Shown here: in pieces, positions 45,661 through 57,653 of the stretch
Layout: every line of letters begins with the position of its first letter
Position numbering within the stretch: position 1 is the first letter of the stretch
Assembly (NCBI GenBank): GCA_028274465.1
Contig: CM051458.1
Location: 27,788,692 to 27,852,691, forward strand
Source of the DNA: Plantago ovata
Lineage: Eukaryota > Streptophyta > Magnoliopsida > Lamiales > Plantaginaceae
Length of the DNA stretch: 64,000 bases
Reading direction: 5' to 3'
Position numbers and translations under genes: made by a program
Notes under the pieces: generated by a model
Seen by the model: only the letters and a program-made list of their open reading frames with translations
Told to the model about the DNA's origin: nothing
Databases searched by the model: none

Positions 45661-47086
45661 TCTTTTTACATGTCCACTCTCAGCCAACCGAGGCCAAACC
45701 GTTCGGTAACATCTAGTATCACTTCTTATTACTCATTCTCTTTTGCTAGGGACTAGCTTAAGTATCATAAGGGGGATAGGATGTGAACCGCGATGTTAAG
45801 TATTGTTTGGCTTTGTGTTGATTGGTATCTTGTTTTTTGTTTGCATTTGCATTTGCACGTTTACTGCTTTCTTAGTTTTTAGGTTGCATTCACTACATTC
45901 ATCCTAGGATAGGCCTTCGTGAACCGCAGTAGAGAAAACACCACTAAGTGATGTCGAGACTACCAAGCTTAATTAAGTGCAATACATAAATGTGACAAGC
46001 CAAGCGAGAAAAATCTCAAACAAATTCATAGGATGATGCATATTAGGGTCTTATGGTTGTTTTCCCGAGTAATTATGTACCTAAGAGGCAACAAGTCTTC
46101 ACCATGCTTTGAGATTGCTAAATGCCTAGGAAGGAGGTAGTGTGAGATTGTGTGATCCTTTGTTTGCAACCTATTCTTCCGAATAGGTTTGGGGAGGGGG
46201 TTACACTATCTTTAGACTTGTTTTTCGTGTTTCAATTTTGTGTTGTGAGTTTATTTTTCCTTTTTCGTAAATTTTATACTCCAACCTATTATTTCGAATA
46301 GGTTTGGGGAGGTTGTTTGTGTGATATTTTTGTTTCATTTTCGTTGTGCTACTGCTGGCTAAAAAAAAATTTGAAATAAAAGAGAAAAAGAAAAATTTCC
46401 AGAAAAAAAAGAAAAAAATTGGAAAAGAAAAAAAGAAAAAAAAAGAAAAGACCCCAAAAAAGCAAAGAAGGGTCCCAAAAAGCCAAAAAGCAGTTTAGCA
46501 AAATGTTATGTCTCATTTTCCAATTCTTGTAATGTTCGTAATCGTGTTGTAATTGTCTATCTTTTCTTTTCGTTTGAGTGTCATCTGTTCTACACCACCC
46601 TCATCCTGCCATTCAGGAAGTGGTGAATAGCTTAAGACTTTGTTTGAGAGATGGGTAGAATAGGGGAGTGTTATCTTTTTAGGGAACCCTCCTTCGTTTG
46701 ATGAGAGCCAGTATTGGTTCGACCTCTTTGAGGAAAAGTCTTAACTTGGTGAACAACAGTAAGTCCTCAGTTTCATAGGCACGGGACAACCATTCGTATT
46801 CTAACATGTTTCATTACGTCGTCACTGACTAGGTCCAGGTAGAGAATGTTACGAGAGACTATCTTGTCTTGACATAAGTGCTTATGTGGATGTGTATGAG
46901 TCAATCGAGGCATTCTTCAACCTATATTCATGTTTTGATTTATATGGTTCTTGTTCATATGTTTTTTGATAGATTCAATAGATTAGTTCATTTCATTTGG
47001 CATGAGACTCCATTTTTGTGTTGCATTGTTTTTTGCATCAGAGTCTAGCTTAGTTGCTGGAGGACAAGCAAAGGGTTTGGGGAGTT
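45661..47086 (+). other. B-outer 3' UTR
   Basis: Non-coding and collinear with the inner 3' UTRs except for a 120-bp inversion at 45911-46030 and a deletion of the block that normally precedes it. Hairpins at 46168-46189 and 46283-46304, a purine tract about 46361-46475, and the polypurine GGGTTTGGGGAGTT directly before the 3' LTR. Confidence 0.8.
45911..46030 (-). other. 120-bp microinversion in B-outer 3' UTR
   Basis: Read on the - strand, this segment matches the inner units' + strand sequence running from TATGAATTT to CGAAGGCCT (for example near 31220-31345). Sequence on either side is in normal orientation. TAGGAT occurs next to both breakpoints. Confidence 0.85.
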
Positions 47087-48353
47087 TGATGAATGTGTAT
47101 TTTACACTTTCATTTGGGGTCTTTTTCACCTATTTTAGCTATCCTCTATGTTAATTTAGCTATATTTTAGTGCATTTTATTAGAATAGTGTCACGTTTCC
47201 CTTTAGTTTTTATTTTACAGGTTTTGGTTGAAAAACGAGGTTTTCCGGGCAATTATATTGAAGTAGACAAGGAATTGGTGTTCCAGAAGCCTAATTGGAG
47301 TATCTGAAAGATTCCGGATAGGATTTGAAGTCTAGGGGTCGAGTCTGAAGGCTAAAAGGTCACTAGAAGGCAGAAACCGAGTCCGAAAAGGGCAAGAAAT
47401 CCAAAAACGCGTCGAAAATGCGTTTTGGGCCGAAAAACACTGCTGGGCGAGTCGCTCGGGACGTGGGGCGAATCGCCCCACACCAGGCGAATCGCCTGGT
47501 GTGTGGGGCCCTTCGCCCCACACAATTCGTATGCCTATATATATGAGCTCAGTTTTCTTCGTTTCTCATACTTTTCCAGACCTTTTCTCTCACCTTTTTC
47601 AGTAGTTTTAGGTAGGAATTTCCCAGAGCCTGTTCTGGGGGTTCTTAGCTTAGGAGATACTTTTTCTTAGCAGGTTGGAGCTTGTAAGATCACGATTCTT
47701 CGGAGATTGACAACCTTCGGTAACATTGTATCTTACAGTTTTTCTATTTATATTTATATATCTTTCATCATGTTTTCATTCATTCGTGGTATGATTTCTG
47801 TTGATTGCATGACATCTATGAGTAGCTAAACTTCTCGTTGGTGATAGTATGTGATTCCTTAGCGAAGGGTTAATAATTATGCTAATAGCTATATCGCGCA
47901 TTATACCTAGAGTTATTGCTTTATTTCTTTGATCTATCTAAATATCTATCTTCGTAGTGTTGAGTAATTACGGAACACAACTGGACAATTCATTGATCTC
48001 TTTGATCTATCTAAATCTCTATCTTCGTAGTGTTGAGTAATTACAACTGGACAGTTCATTGATCAAAGATCTCTATGCAAAACCGGGGAATTTATGCATG
48101 ATTATTAACCTGCTATGCTTTGAATGACCATGCTATCACCAATCTCCATTATCTGTTAAGAAAAACCTTTGCTAAGACGTCTGTTGATTTTATATTCTTA
48201 AGTTAGATTAGATAAAGCTAGTTATAGTCCCTAGAGATCGACACTCGAGGTTATTCTACTGCTGCACTATGGTTTTCGTTGTATTTGTGAATTGCCTTTG
48301 GCTAAGTACAAATTTATTTGATTAGTTGGAACCCGACAATCCACCGTTCATCA
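47087..48353 (+). repeat. B-outer 3' LTR, 1267 bp
   Basis: Same length and subfamily as 22649-23915, including the tandem duplication. Array 47441-47525, with one unit (ACCAGGCGA/TCGCCTGGT) a perfect palindrome where the 5' LTR has a mismatch. TATA box downstream. Followed by the TSD GATGT. Confidence 0.93.
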
Positions 48354-48963
48354 GATGTCACTATCTTGCTTTTGTACTTTCAGCAGCGTCCTTTATTTGT
48401 CTTCTAGTCTTCATATCCTTCGCGTGCATGCTTTGCATTTAATGTTCATTTGAATGAGATTCAAACATGAACGTTGGAGCGCAAATGCAAGTACTTTCAG
48501 CAAGGAGGTCACATATGTTTTTCAGCAAGTGGTCAGTCTCAGTTTCAGCAAGCACAACCTACTCTGTCGTTTAGATTTTCACTTATGCAAGCTGTTGCTG
48601 AAGTTTCCACTTTCTGAGCAACATGTGCCTTTGTAGATACCAGTCTTCAGAAATCTTCTAGTCTTCAATCTTCGAATTCTTCAAGTTTCTGAACGGTTCT
48701 AAATGCTTCAATAGTTTGTTTGTGTAAACAAAGTACATCATCAGCAAATGCTTCAATAGGTTATTTTTCTTTTCAGAAAACAAGATACATCATAAGCGGT
48801 AAGATACACCTATCTAGCACCTACTCTAAGTCTTCAGCAAACGTTCCTCTTTTACAATGTCCTCTAAAATTCTAAAATCCTATGGACCTTAAGAGTACTA
48901 GTTACTTTACTTTCCTTAATTTAGTATGGTTAATTGCTCATCAAAATTACAAGTTTCCTAACA
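48354..48963 (-). repeat. Family C 3' LTR, proximal part
   Basis: Continues the LTR cut at 22649. On the - strand it begins TGTTAGGAAAC at 48963, right after the polypurine tract. With 21684-22648 the LTR is about 1.57 kb without the duplicated TSD. Rich in TCAGCAA words. Confidence 0.7.
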
Positions 48964-48978
48964 AATTTCCCTCTTTTT
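48964..48978 (-). promoter_or_regulatory. Family C polypurine tract
   Basis: On the - strand AAAAAGAGGGAAATT immediately precedes TGTTAGG, matching the plus-strand primer position and the usual appearance in SIRE-like copia elements. Confidence 0.75.
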
Positions 48979-49225
48979 GATGTTAGCAATCCATGGCTAA
49001 ATTAATTGTTACCCTTTTAGAGGTTTCTGATGTTGAATAAATCAGTTGATTAATGCAAGCATACTTGAATAATAAAACAGTAAGCATAAGTAGATTGCAT
49101 AATCAAAAACCAATAAGAGTCAAAAGCTTTATTGCTGATAGTTATCTTTCAGTAAGTTTACAAGAAAGTTCAGAGATAACTACACAAATCAGCAAACAAA
49201 ACTAAACAAAGCTTTTACAAGGGAC
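48979..49225 (-). other. Family C region between extra ORF and polypurine tract
   Basis: AT-rich and non-coding, with several TTGCTGA words. Nothing else recognised. Confidence 0.5.
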
Positions 49226-50657
49226 TTAAGCTCTTTCAGCAGAAGATTTTCTCAGAATCTCCCTTACACTTTTCTCAGCAAGTGCAGAAAATTCAACACA
49301 GTCCTTTTCGTAATCTTCAAGTAGCTTACGGACTTCGAGCTGAATGATCCTTGCGTTCTTGCAGGCGGTATAATGATGGTTTTCAACATTCATTTCTTTG
49401 TAGTGCAACACCCACAAGTGCATGCCCCAATTGCTGGCATGGAGAAGTTGTGTATCTGAAATGCCCTTGTTAGCATGAATCTTCCTTAACCAGAGAAGAT
49501 CTTCTTCTTGATCCTTAGCAGTGAGATAGAAATACTCATAAGGAATCAAGCCATATTTCTTCTTTGACTTCTTGGTTAAAGGGTCAGAGTAATAGGCAAC
49601 ATCAATTGGTTTTAATTTCTTGCCAATTGAAGTTCTTCTTACCAAGACTTCCAAATTCAGCCATCTCCCAGCATTTTCTTGGGAAGGGAGGAGGATCCCT
49701 TTCTTTTCTTTTCACCTTCAATTCAATCCAAGTGTACATTTGATTCAGTACAGCAGTTGGAAAGAAATCATTTGCCAATACATCTTTTAAGATCCAGCAA
49801 CCATGAACATTTCTGATCACATTTTGAGTTGTTTCCTCATTGCTGGTCTTTGTGTATTCAATGTCGGAGCCAATGGCAATGCTGGATAGCCTCTTTTCTT
49901 CCTGTCTTTGCCTTCTTCTTCTTGACTTTGCATTTTCTTGATCTCTTGCTTAAGATCTTGAGTCAAAAGAGAAATGTTTTGAGTGGCCAGACAGAGTTAG
50001 GGCTGTAATTGGTCTAGCTCTTATAGCTAGAGCTATTGTTTGATTGTCATCATCATCATCATCTTCATTCAGATCTTGATGACTTTCAGTGTGACAGTAT
50101 TCATGAGTTTCATTAGAAGTTTTTCCCTTTTTCGGATTTGCTGAATTCAACTCAGAATCTGCTTCAGCTTGTCTTTTAGAACTTTGCTCTCTTTCAGCAA
50201 GAGGTTCTATTGTCAGTGGCGCTTCAGCAGGGGTTTTCTTTCTTGAAGATTTTCTTTGCTTATCTTCCCCCTTAGACATGGATTGCATCATTGGAGTAAT
50301 GTGCAGAGAAAAGAACTCATTGCAATTTTCAGCAAGAGTACTTAGGCTATTGTACTTCATGATAATTGCCTGCTGATCAGAGATCAGCTTTGACAATTCT
50401 TGATTAATACTCACCAAGTTCTCCTCATGTCTGCGATCATTTTCGACTTTGTCTTCAATGAAAGTCTGAGCCTTTTTCAATGCAGACTTTGCTAGTTTGA
50501 GTGCTTGACTGACATCTTCTTCATAGCTTTTGTGGTGTAGACTTATGTCTTTCTGAGCTATGGTAAGAGAAGTAGTGCGTTTCAGCACAGTAGCCAGTAT
50601 TTTGCCGATGTCAAGCGGACTCTCAGCAAGCAGTGTATCATCTTGTGCTTTGCAGGC
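49226..50657 (-). pseudogene. Family C extra (env-like position) ORF, C-terminal part
   Basis: Lies between the pol position and the 3' LTR of a - strand copia element, where SIRE-type elements carry an additional ORF. Frames: 50657-49950 (coiled coil with HHKSYEEDVSQALKLAKSAL, then Lys/Ser- and Asp-rich tail), 49820-49602 (NVHGCWILKDVLANDFFP) and 49654-49226 (aromatic- and charge-rich, ending near 49226). Frameshifts separate them. No signal peptide or clear membrane helix is visible, so 'env-like' refers only to position. The ORF is interrupted upstream by A2. Family membership is tentative. Confidence 0.5.
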
Positions 50658-52060
50658 TGATGATGTCGTTTTTCACCAATTAAATTTGTTTAAAAGCCTA
50701 ATAACACTTATCAGTACACAAACTAGAGTGCAATGGCAAGTTGTCCCCGAGTGTCGTTCTCTTGGGACCTAACGTGGCTTTGTTTGAGGTTTTTGCTAGT
50801 AGTTTCAGTCAACGAGTTTAAATGTTTGTAGAATTGTTTCCTTTGAACAAAGCAACGAGAAATCAGATTGTTGTAAATCAAGATTGGAAAACGGTTGGTG
50901 GTAGAAATCAAATACACATGCATGGGTTACGAATATGCTCACAAGTTCAGTGCGTAAAACCTTCGATCAAGTCTGCTAAGCAACTCGTCTAGGTAACTTT
51001 AAGACACACATCATAAAAGACCACTATCAATACTTTAGAGGTGCTTGTCACCAACACCATTTATCTAGCATGCTGCAAATCTCTAACATACAATCCTATA
51101 GCTTTCATTGACCAAGGGTTTGTCACTATACTCAATTCGAATATATTTTATAGGCAACTAAGAATCATATGAAGGGATATGCAGAAAGATTGAATCATAA
51201 TCTCATGTAAGCATATACATAACCCATAGCATGCATATTCTACATTCTACCACCAACACAAAAGATTTAGCTACTCATATTCATCAACATAGACATCAAT
51301 TCATATGAATAATAATCAGAATACATCATATCAAACTACAAGACAAGAGAGTGATACAAGTTACCACCAAAGCTGTCACTAATCGGCGGAAAGCAAAGAA
51401 AACCTCTCCGTAGATGATTACAAAGGATGAATCCCAATCAAAACCTTGAATCCCAAGCTAAAATACAATGTAATCTGAGTTTTCTCTGAGTGTTGGGGCT
51501 TAGGAGCTCTCCAAAACGAAGTTACAGTTCAAAAGATATTCAAAAAATGACCAAAGATCATATCTAAGAAGGAAAATCCGAAAACGTAACCGCTGCCAAG
51601 CGGACCGCTTGGAGAAGCCAAGCGGAGCGCTTGGCAAGCGAAGCGCTTTGGCACTCCAAGCGCTTCGCTTGGCTTCTGTGCCAAAGCCCCTGAAAATTGA
51701 AGCGGAACGCTTCACTATTTCAGGCGCTTAGCTTGGCTCCTGGGCAGATTTTTGTCTTCAAACTCAATCTTTTCACCCTCGCATGGCCCTCGGGTGCCTT
51801 GGACTCATCCTTCTCGATGCTTATTGATGCTCAAACACTTATGAACAAGCCACGGAGATTGGGAACTTCAACGGGGCCATCTTTTCCATCAAAAAGGCTC
51901 GTTTTTAGCTCCAAAATTGCCGTTTCGTACCTAAGTGCCTGAAAATGAAGAAAACACAAAACGTGACACTACTCTACAAGAATAACCAAAAAACAAGGCT
52001 AGAAGATAGCAAAAGAAGGTAAAAAAGACAAGATGAACGCGTCAAAAATACGTTCATCAA
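50658..52060 (-). repeat. Family A 3' LTR (A2), 1403 bp
   Basis: On the - strand TGATGAACG (52060) to GACATCATCA (50658). Inverted-repeat array 51596-51740. Preceded by a polypurine tract at 52061-52079. Confidence 0.92.
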
Positions 52061-53936
52061 ACTCCCCAAACCAAACCTTTGCTTGTCCTCAAGCAACAAA
52101 CTATCCTAAATGCAACACAAAAGGAGTCTCATGCCAAGTAAAGTGAACTAATCTATTGAATCTACCAAATGCTTATGAACAAAACCAAATGAGCATGACA
52201 TGCAAATAGGTTGAAGTATGCCTCGATTGCGAATATACACATTCTCAAGTGCACTTGGTTAAACAAAGGAGTCTCACGTAACATCTTCTACCTGGACCTG
52301 GTCAGTGACGACACAATGATGCATGTTATCATACTACAATGGCCTGGTGCCTATGAAACCGAGGACTTACTTCTGTTCACCAAGCGAGACTTTTCCTCAA
52401 GAGAGGGCGAACCAATACTGGCTCATATCAAACGAAGGAGGGTTCCCTTAGAAAGATAACACTCCCCTATTCTACCCAGACTCTCAAGAATGAGCCTCTT
52501 TCAACCACTTCTTGAATAGCAAGATGAGGGTGGTCAAGAACAGGCCTTGGACAAGGCGACACGAAACGAAAGATAGAATTTACAACTCGACACTTGACAC
52601 TACGAGACTGCTTTTGGCTTGCAACGACCCTTCTTTTGCTTTTGGGTGTTATTCTTTATTTTCTTTCTTCTTCCCCCTTTTTTTTTATTTTCTCTTTTTC
52701 TTTTCTCTTTTTCTTTTCTCTTTTTTTTTCTTCTTTTCTTTTCTCTTTTTTTTCTTTTTCTCTTTCTTTTTTTTATATAGGGGCAAGCAGCAGTACTAAG
52801 CGTAAAAAACACCTCCCCAAACCTATTCGAAAGAATAGGTTGGGACACAAAACAAAAAGAAAAAGAAAAAGGAAACTTTACAACGACTCAAAGACGAAAG
52901 ACAAGATCAAATAAGGCAACCCCTTCCCCAAACCTATTCGATAGAATAGGTTTAATACAAGGAATCGCACACCTCACACTACCTCCTTCCTAGGCATTTG
53001 GCAATCTCAAATCGAGGTGAAGAACTTGTCGCCTCTTACGTACATAATTACACGGGTTACAACCATAGACTCTAACATGCATCATTTCATAAGGCCATCG
53101 TGAACCGCAGCAGAAGAAACACCACTCAAGGTGATGTCGAGACTACTAAGCTTAACTAGTGCACATGCGAATGTGACAAACCAAGCGAGACAAGCATCAA
53201 ACTACTTGCAAAGTGATGCAACATATGATCAATGGTCATAAACACTTAGTCTACTCAATAAAAAAGTTCAAAAGACATGGCAATAAACTCCACACACAAC
53301 AACGTGCAACAACTAATCTGGGGATGATATGCATGCAAAAATTTGAAAAAAACACGACAAATCACATGAACTTGAGTAAAATCAGGCATGTACGAACCAC
53401 ACAAGCATAAAGTACTGAAAATCCAATACCCCCTCCCCAAACCTAAACTTTTGCTCGTCCTCGAGCAAAGAAAAGTTGAATGAAAAGGAAAATTGGATTG
53501 AAAGTACACGTCCCTAAGATAAAGGTTCGTGTCCAATCTCCTATATATGAGTAGTACCTGAAAGGACTCAAGAAACAAGTGAAAACGGGTGTGCAAAGGT
53601 GAGAAGAATGGAAAAACGAGGAAAATCTGGGTACAGGGTCCAGGCGGACCGCTTGGCTCCCGCCAAGCGGTTCGCTTGGTCAAGCGGAGCGCTTGGGAGG
53701 CTCCAGGCGCTCTGCTTGAATTTCCAGGAAGTTGCAAAACTTCCTGGAATTTCAAGCGGACCGCTTGGCCCTTCCAAGCGCTTCGCTTGGCCCTGTTTCC
53801 AGATTTTCGATGTTTTTCCCTATCTTAATCACCTAAGGCACCAAGACAAAAACTAGACTAAACTAATCACGACAAAAGGCACACAGGCCACAACTACAAA
53901 AGCGAATAAAGAGAATGCAAGAACTAAAGAAATGAA
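52061..53936 (-). other. Family A 3' UTR (A2)
   Basis: From the right: array 53641-53795; a CTCGAGGACGAGCAAAAG motif with purine run near 53435-53470; hairpins 52931-52952 and 52820-52841; a purine tract (pyrimidines on the + strand) about 52660-52790; a block with the CCATCCTGAAT-like stretch; and TTGCTTGAGGACAAGCAAAGG with the polypurine GGTTTGGGGAGTT at 52061-52079. Collinear with family B 3' UTRs from the hairpins onward. Lys-rich translations here are artefacts. Confidence 0.78.
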
Positions 53937-56900
53937 CTAAGATACAAAAGGTACCTCGACCAAGTCAACCTCCACTTCATGAGTCGACTCGAGAGGCTCT
54001 AGGTACGGCTTAACTCTCTGGCCGTTGACCTTGAAGGTAGCTCCGGTCTTGTTGTCCAAGAGTTCCACAGCACCATGGGGTGCTACTCGGACAATTTCAA
54101 ATGGTCCGTCCCATCTAGAACGGAGTTTTCCAGGAAAAAGTCGCAATCGAGAGTTGAAGAGGAGTGCCTTTTGACCTGGGACTAAATCCTTGCGGGTGAT
54201 GCCTCTATCATGATACCTCTTTGTCCATTCCTTGTGTATCTTACCACTCTCGAAGGCTTTCAATCTTAGCTCATCTAGCTCGGTGAGTTGCAAAAGTCTT
54301 TCTTCACCGGCTTTCTCCATATCAAGGTTCAATTGCTTGATGGCCCAAAGTGCTCTATGCTCCAACTCCACGGGTAGATGGCAAGCTTTCCCGTACACAA
54401 GCCGGTAGGGAGTGGTACCTATCACCGTTTTGAACGAGGTCCTATATGCCCATAGTGCATTCGGCAACTTGGTGGACCAATCCTTCCTCGAGGGTTTGAC
54501 CACCCGCTCCAAGATTTTCTTGATTTGCCGATTGCTCACTTCCACTTGGCCAGATGTTTGAGGATGATATGGAGTAGCAACGAAATGTGTCACCCCGTAC
54601 TTCTTCATGAGATTAGCGAAGACCTTGTTCACAAAGTGAGTTCCCCCATCGCTGATAATGGACCTCGGGGTCCCAAACCTATTGAAGATCACATCTCGAA
54701 GAAAAGAGAGTAAAACCTTGGCATCATTAGTCCGGGTGGGAACAACCTCTACCCATTTGGTGACATAGTCGACCGCAACCAAGATATATTCGTACCCATT
54801 ACTCTTAGGGAATGGTCCCATAAAGTCTATACCCCAAACATCAAAAGGCTCAACAACTAAGTTACCTTGCTGGGGCATCTCTTGTTGCTTGCCAATGTTG
54901 CCACTCCGTTGGCATGAGTCACATTGCCCCACAAATGAGCGCGCATCTTCATACAAGCTGGGCCAAAAGAACCCGGATTGAAGCACCTTGCGAGCGGTTT
55001 TTTGGCCACTATAATGCCCTCCACATTCTAACTCATGGCAGAATCTCAGTATCGACAATTGCTCTTTCTCGGGTACACACCTCCGCAAGACTTCATCTCC
55101 TCCCTTGCGGAACAAGTACGGGTCATCCCATATGTAATGGCGACAATTCCTCACAATTGAGCGTCGTTCAGGTCCAGAGAGATGGGTTGGCATCACATTT
55201 GTGTCTAAGAAGTTAACGATATCGGCGTACCATGGTTCCAACTCTATGCGCATCAACTGATCATCGCGCAAATCATCTGGGACGGGTGTGTCATCTTGTG
55301 GAATGTTTGGCAACCGGGACAAGTGGTCCGCCACTAGGTTTTCCTTGCCACTCTTATCGATTAATTCCACCTTGAACTCTTGGAGAAGAAGTACCCAACG
55401 CATCAAGCGTGGCTTGGTTTCACGCTTAGCAATCAAATGCTTGAGAGCTGCATGGTCAGTGTGAACAAAAACTTTGTACCCAGTAATATAAGACCTGAAT
55501 TTACTTAGAGCAAAAATAACCGCTAAGAATTCTTTCTCAGTGGTAGTATAATTAACCTGAGCAGCATCTAGGGTCTTACTAGCATAGTAAATCACTCTGA
55601 AACGGTTATCAACCTTTTGACCAAGAACAGCACCCATAGCATAGTCAGACGCATCACACATAATTTCAAAAGGAATTTTCCAATCCGGAGAGACTACAAT
55701 AGGGGATGTTAAGAGTTTCTCCTTAAGTGTTTGGAAAGCGTCAAGACATTCTTGTGTGAATTCGAAGGGAACATCTTTAGCAAGGAAGTTACTCAAGCAC
55801 TTAGCTATCTTAGAGAAATCTTTGATAAATCTCCTATGGAAGCCTACATGGCCAAGGAAGGATTGCAATTCACGCACACAAGTAGGTGGAGGTAACTTTT
55901 CAATGATTTCAAGTTTCCCTTTGTCTACCTCTATCCCTCTTTTAGAAATAGCATGTCCCAACACAATTCCCTCTTTAACCATATAGTGACTCTTTTCCCA
56001 ACTCAAGGTAAGATTACATTCAATACACCTCCTTAAGACACGATCAAGTTTATCAAGACAATCATCAAATGAATCACCGTAAACGGAAAAATCATCCATA
56101 AATACCTCAACAAATTTATTCACCATGTCGGAGAAGACGGAGAGCATGCAACGTTGGAAAGTGGCCGGAGCATTGCACAATCCGAAGGGCATCGTCCGGT
56201 ATGCGAAAGTGCCAAAAGGACATGTGAAGGTGGTCTTCTCATGGTCCTCGGGAGCTATAGGAATCTGGTAGAAACCTGACAAACCATCCATGAAACAATA
56301 GAACTCTTGCCCAGCTAGGCGGTTAAGCATATCATCAATAAATGGTAAAGGAAAATGATCTTTCTTTGTGGCAGAATTCAATTTCCTATAATCGATACAC
56401 ATACGCCACCCCGTTGTTTTCCTAACGGGTACTAATTCCCCTTTATCATTTGCTTCGACCGTGATACCCGACTTCTTAGGGACTACATGGACGGGGCTAA
56501 CCCATTTGCTATCGGGAGCTGGGTAAATCATCTTAGCATCTAGGAGTTTAAGCACCTCTTTCTTCACAACTTCTTGCATAGCTGGGTTTAGCCTACGTTG
56601 TGGTTGCCTAACAGGTTTCGCATCTTCCTCTAAAGCTATTTTGTGGGTACATTGCACCGGGCTTATACCCTTGATGTCACCTATGCTCCATCCTATGGCT
56701 CCGGTGTTTCTTATCAACACCTCCACTAACTTAGCCTCTTCCTCCTTAACAAGCTTAGAATATATGATTACAGGTTTAGACTCATTCTCTCCTAGGAAGA
56801 CATATTTCAAATGGTTTGGTAATGGTTTAAGCTCAAGGGTTGGTTCACTAGGTGGAAGGGTCACTCCTTCATCTTCATCTACTCCTAGGGACTCCTCTAC

Positions 56901-57653
56901 TTCTTCCCCTAGAGGAATTTCGGGTGCACTATCTAGGAGGGCTGTCATAGCTAACACTTCTTCGGTGACAAATCCCTCTTCTAGGTTCATAGTAAGAGCT
57001 GCTTCTAAAGGGTCGCTAACTTGATGGGCAGAATAAGTATCACAAGAGACAGATTCATAACAATCAACAAATTTAAGTTCTTCAATCATAGCTTCCTCAT
57101 AGTCACGTTCACATACCTGTTTGTATTGCTCGATCTGAACTTTGTCTCCGAGTACCTCCATGGTGATCTTTTTCCCTCGAAGCTCCAAACATGTGTTGGT
57201 GGTAGCCATGAAGGGTCTGCCCAAAAGCACAATATGCTCCTTTCTAGAACTTGTACCCTCGTCTGCTGTTTCCATCACCACAAAGTCGGTTGGTACAATG
57301 ATTCTATCCACCTTCACTAGAATATCCTCGACTATCCCCAGTGGGCGTTTCACACTTCGATCAGCCATTTGAACGACCATGCTAGTGGGTTGGATTTTTC
57401 CCAACCCCAACGCCTTGTAGATGGAGTATGGCATTAGATTAATGCTAGCCCCCAAATCAAGCATTGCTTTTGTGGATCGGCCGTTTCCCATGGTGATACT
57501 AATTATGAAACTCCCGGGATCCTTTTGCTTCAAAGGTAACTCATGCACCGAGTTAACCATTTCAAGTTCAGCCACATCCCCTTTCTGGAAAATCTTCTTA
57601 TTACTCCTCACCTCTTTGAAAAATTTTGTGTAAGCGGGAATATTATGAATCAA
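53937..57653 (-). CDS. pol: Family A Pol (A2): protease-RT-RNase H-integrase
   Basis: 1238 open codons. Same domains as A1 Pol: protease DLGAS and [21 protein letters not shown] and the catalytic FMDD; RNase [10 protein letters not shown] and [10 protein letters not shown]; integrase HHCC finger and DDE ([25 protein letters not shown]); C-terminal GPF module. It reads continuously through the position where A1 has a TAG, showing that pol is in frame with the end of gag as one polyprotein. The ATG at 57653 is internal, just after a frameshift, not a true start. Confidence 0.93.
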   Translation of the reverse strand: MIHNIPAYTKFFKEVRSNKKIFQKGDVAELEMVNSVHELPLKQKDPGSFIISITMGNGRSTKAMLDLGASINLMPYSIYKALGLGKIQPTSMVVQMADRSVKRPLGIVEDILVKVDRIIVPTDFVVMETADEGTSSRKEHIVLLGRPFMATTNTCLELRGKKITMEVLGDKVQIEQYKQVCERDYEEAMIEELKFVDCYESVSCDTYSAHQVSDPLEAALTMNLEEGFVTEEVLAMTALLDSAPEIPLGEEVEESLGVDEDEGVTLPPSEPTLELKPLPNHLKYVFLGENESKPVIIYSKLVKEEEAKLVEVLIRNTGAIGWSIGDIKGISPVQCTHKIALEEDAKPVRQPQRRLNPAMQEVVKKEVLKLLDAKMIYPAPDSKWVSPVHVVPKKSGITVEANDKGELVPVRKTTGWRMCIDYRKLNSATKKDHFPLPFIDDMLNRLAGQEFYCFMDGLSGFYQIPIAPEDHEKTTFTCPFGTFAYRTMPFGLCNAPATFQRCMLSVFSDMVNKFVEVFMDDFSVYGDSFDDCLDKLDRVLRRCIECNLTLSWEKSHYMVKEGIVLGHAISKRGIEVDKGKLEIIEKLPPPTCVRELQSFLGHVGFHRRFIKDFSKIAKCLSNFLAKDVPFEFTQECLDAFQTLKEKLLTSPIVVSPDWKIPFEIMCDASDYAMGAVLGQKVDNRFRVIYYASKTLDAAQVNYTTTEKEFLAVIFALSKFRSYITGYKVFVHTDHAALKHLIAKRETKPRLMRWVLLLQEFKVELIDKSGKENLVADHLSRLPNIPQDDTPVPDDLRDDQLMRIELEPWYADIVNFLDTNVMPTHLSGPERRSIVRNCRHYIWDDPYLFRKGGDEVLRRCVPEKEQLSILRFCHELECGGHYSGQKTARKVLQSGFFWPSLYEDARSFVGQCDSCQRSGNIGKQQEMPQQGNLVVEPFDVWGIDFMGPFPKSNGYEYILVAVDYVTKWVEVVPTRTNDAKVLLSFLRDVIFNRFGTPRSIISDGGTHFVNKVFANLMKKYGVTHFVATPYHPQTSGQVEVSNRQIKKILERVVKPSRKDWSTKLPNALWAYRTSFKTVIGTTPYRLVYGKACHLPVELEHRALWAIKQLNLDMEKAGEERLLQLTELDELRLKAFESGKIHKEWTKRYHDRGITRKDLVPGQKALLFNSRLRLFPGKLRSRWDGPFEIVRVAPHGAVELLDNKTGATFKVNGQRVKPYLEPLESTHEVEVDLVEVPFVS

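Larger units (their letters stand above)
22649..48353 (+). mobile_element. Non-autonomous Athila-related element, B-outer
   Basis: Two 1267-bp LTRs (22649-23915, 47087-48353) with perfect TSD GATGT. The internal region has a tRNA-Asp primer site, gag-protease, an inverted-repeat array, a spliced-leader-like stretch, a second ORF and a 3' UTR, but no RT, RNase H or integrase. gag is split by the 16.5-kb block 24159-40630, and ORF2 by a 340-bp insertion. Without inserts the element is ~8.9 kb. It would depend on another element's Pol (inference). Confidence 0.9.
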
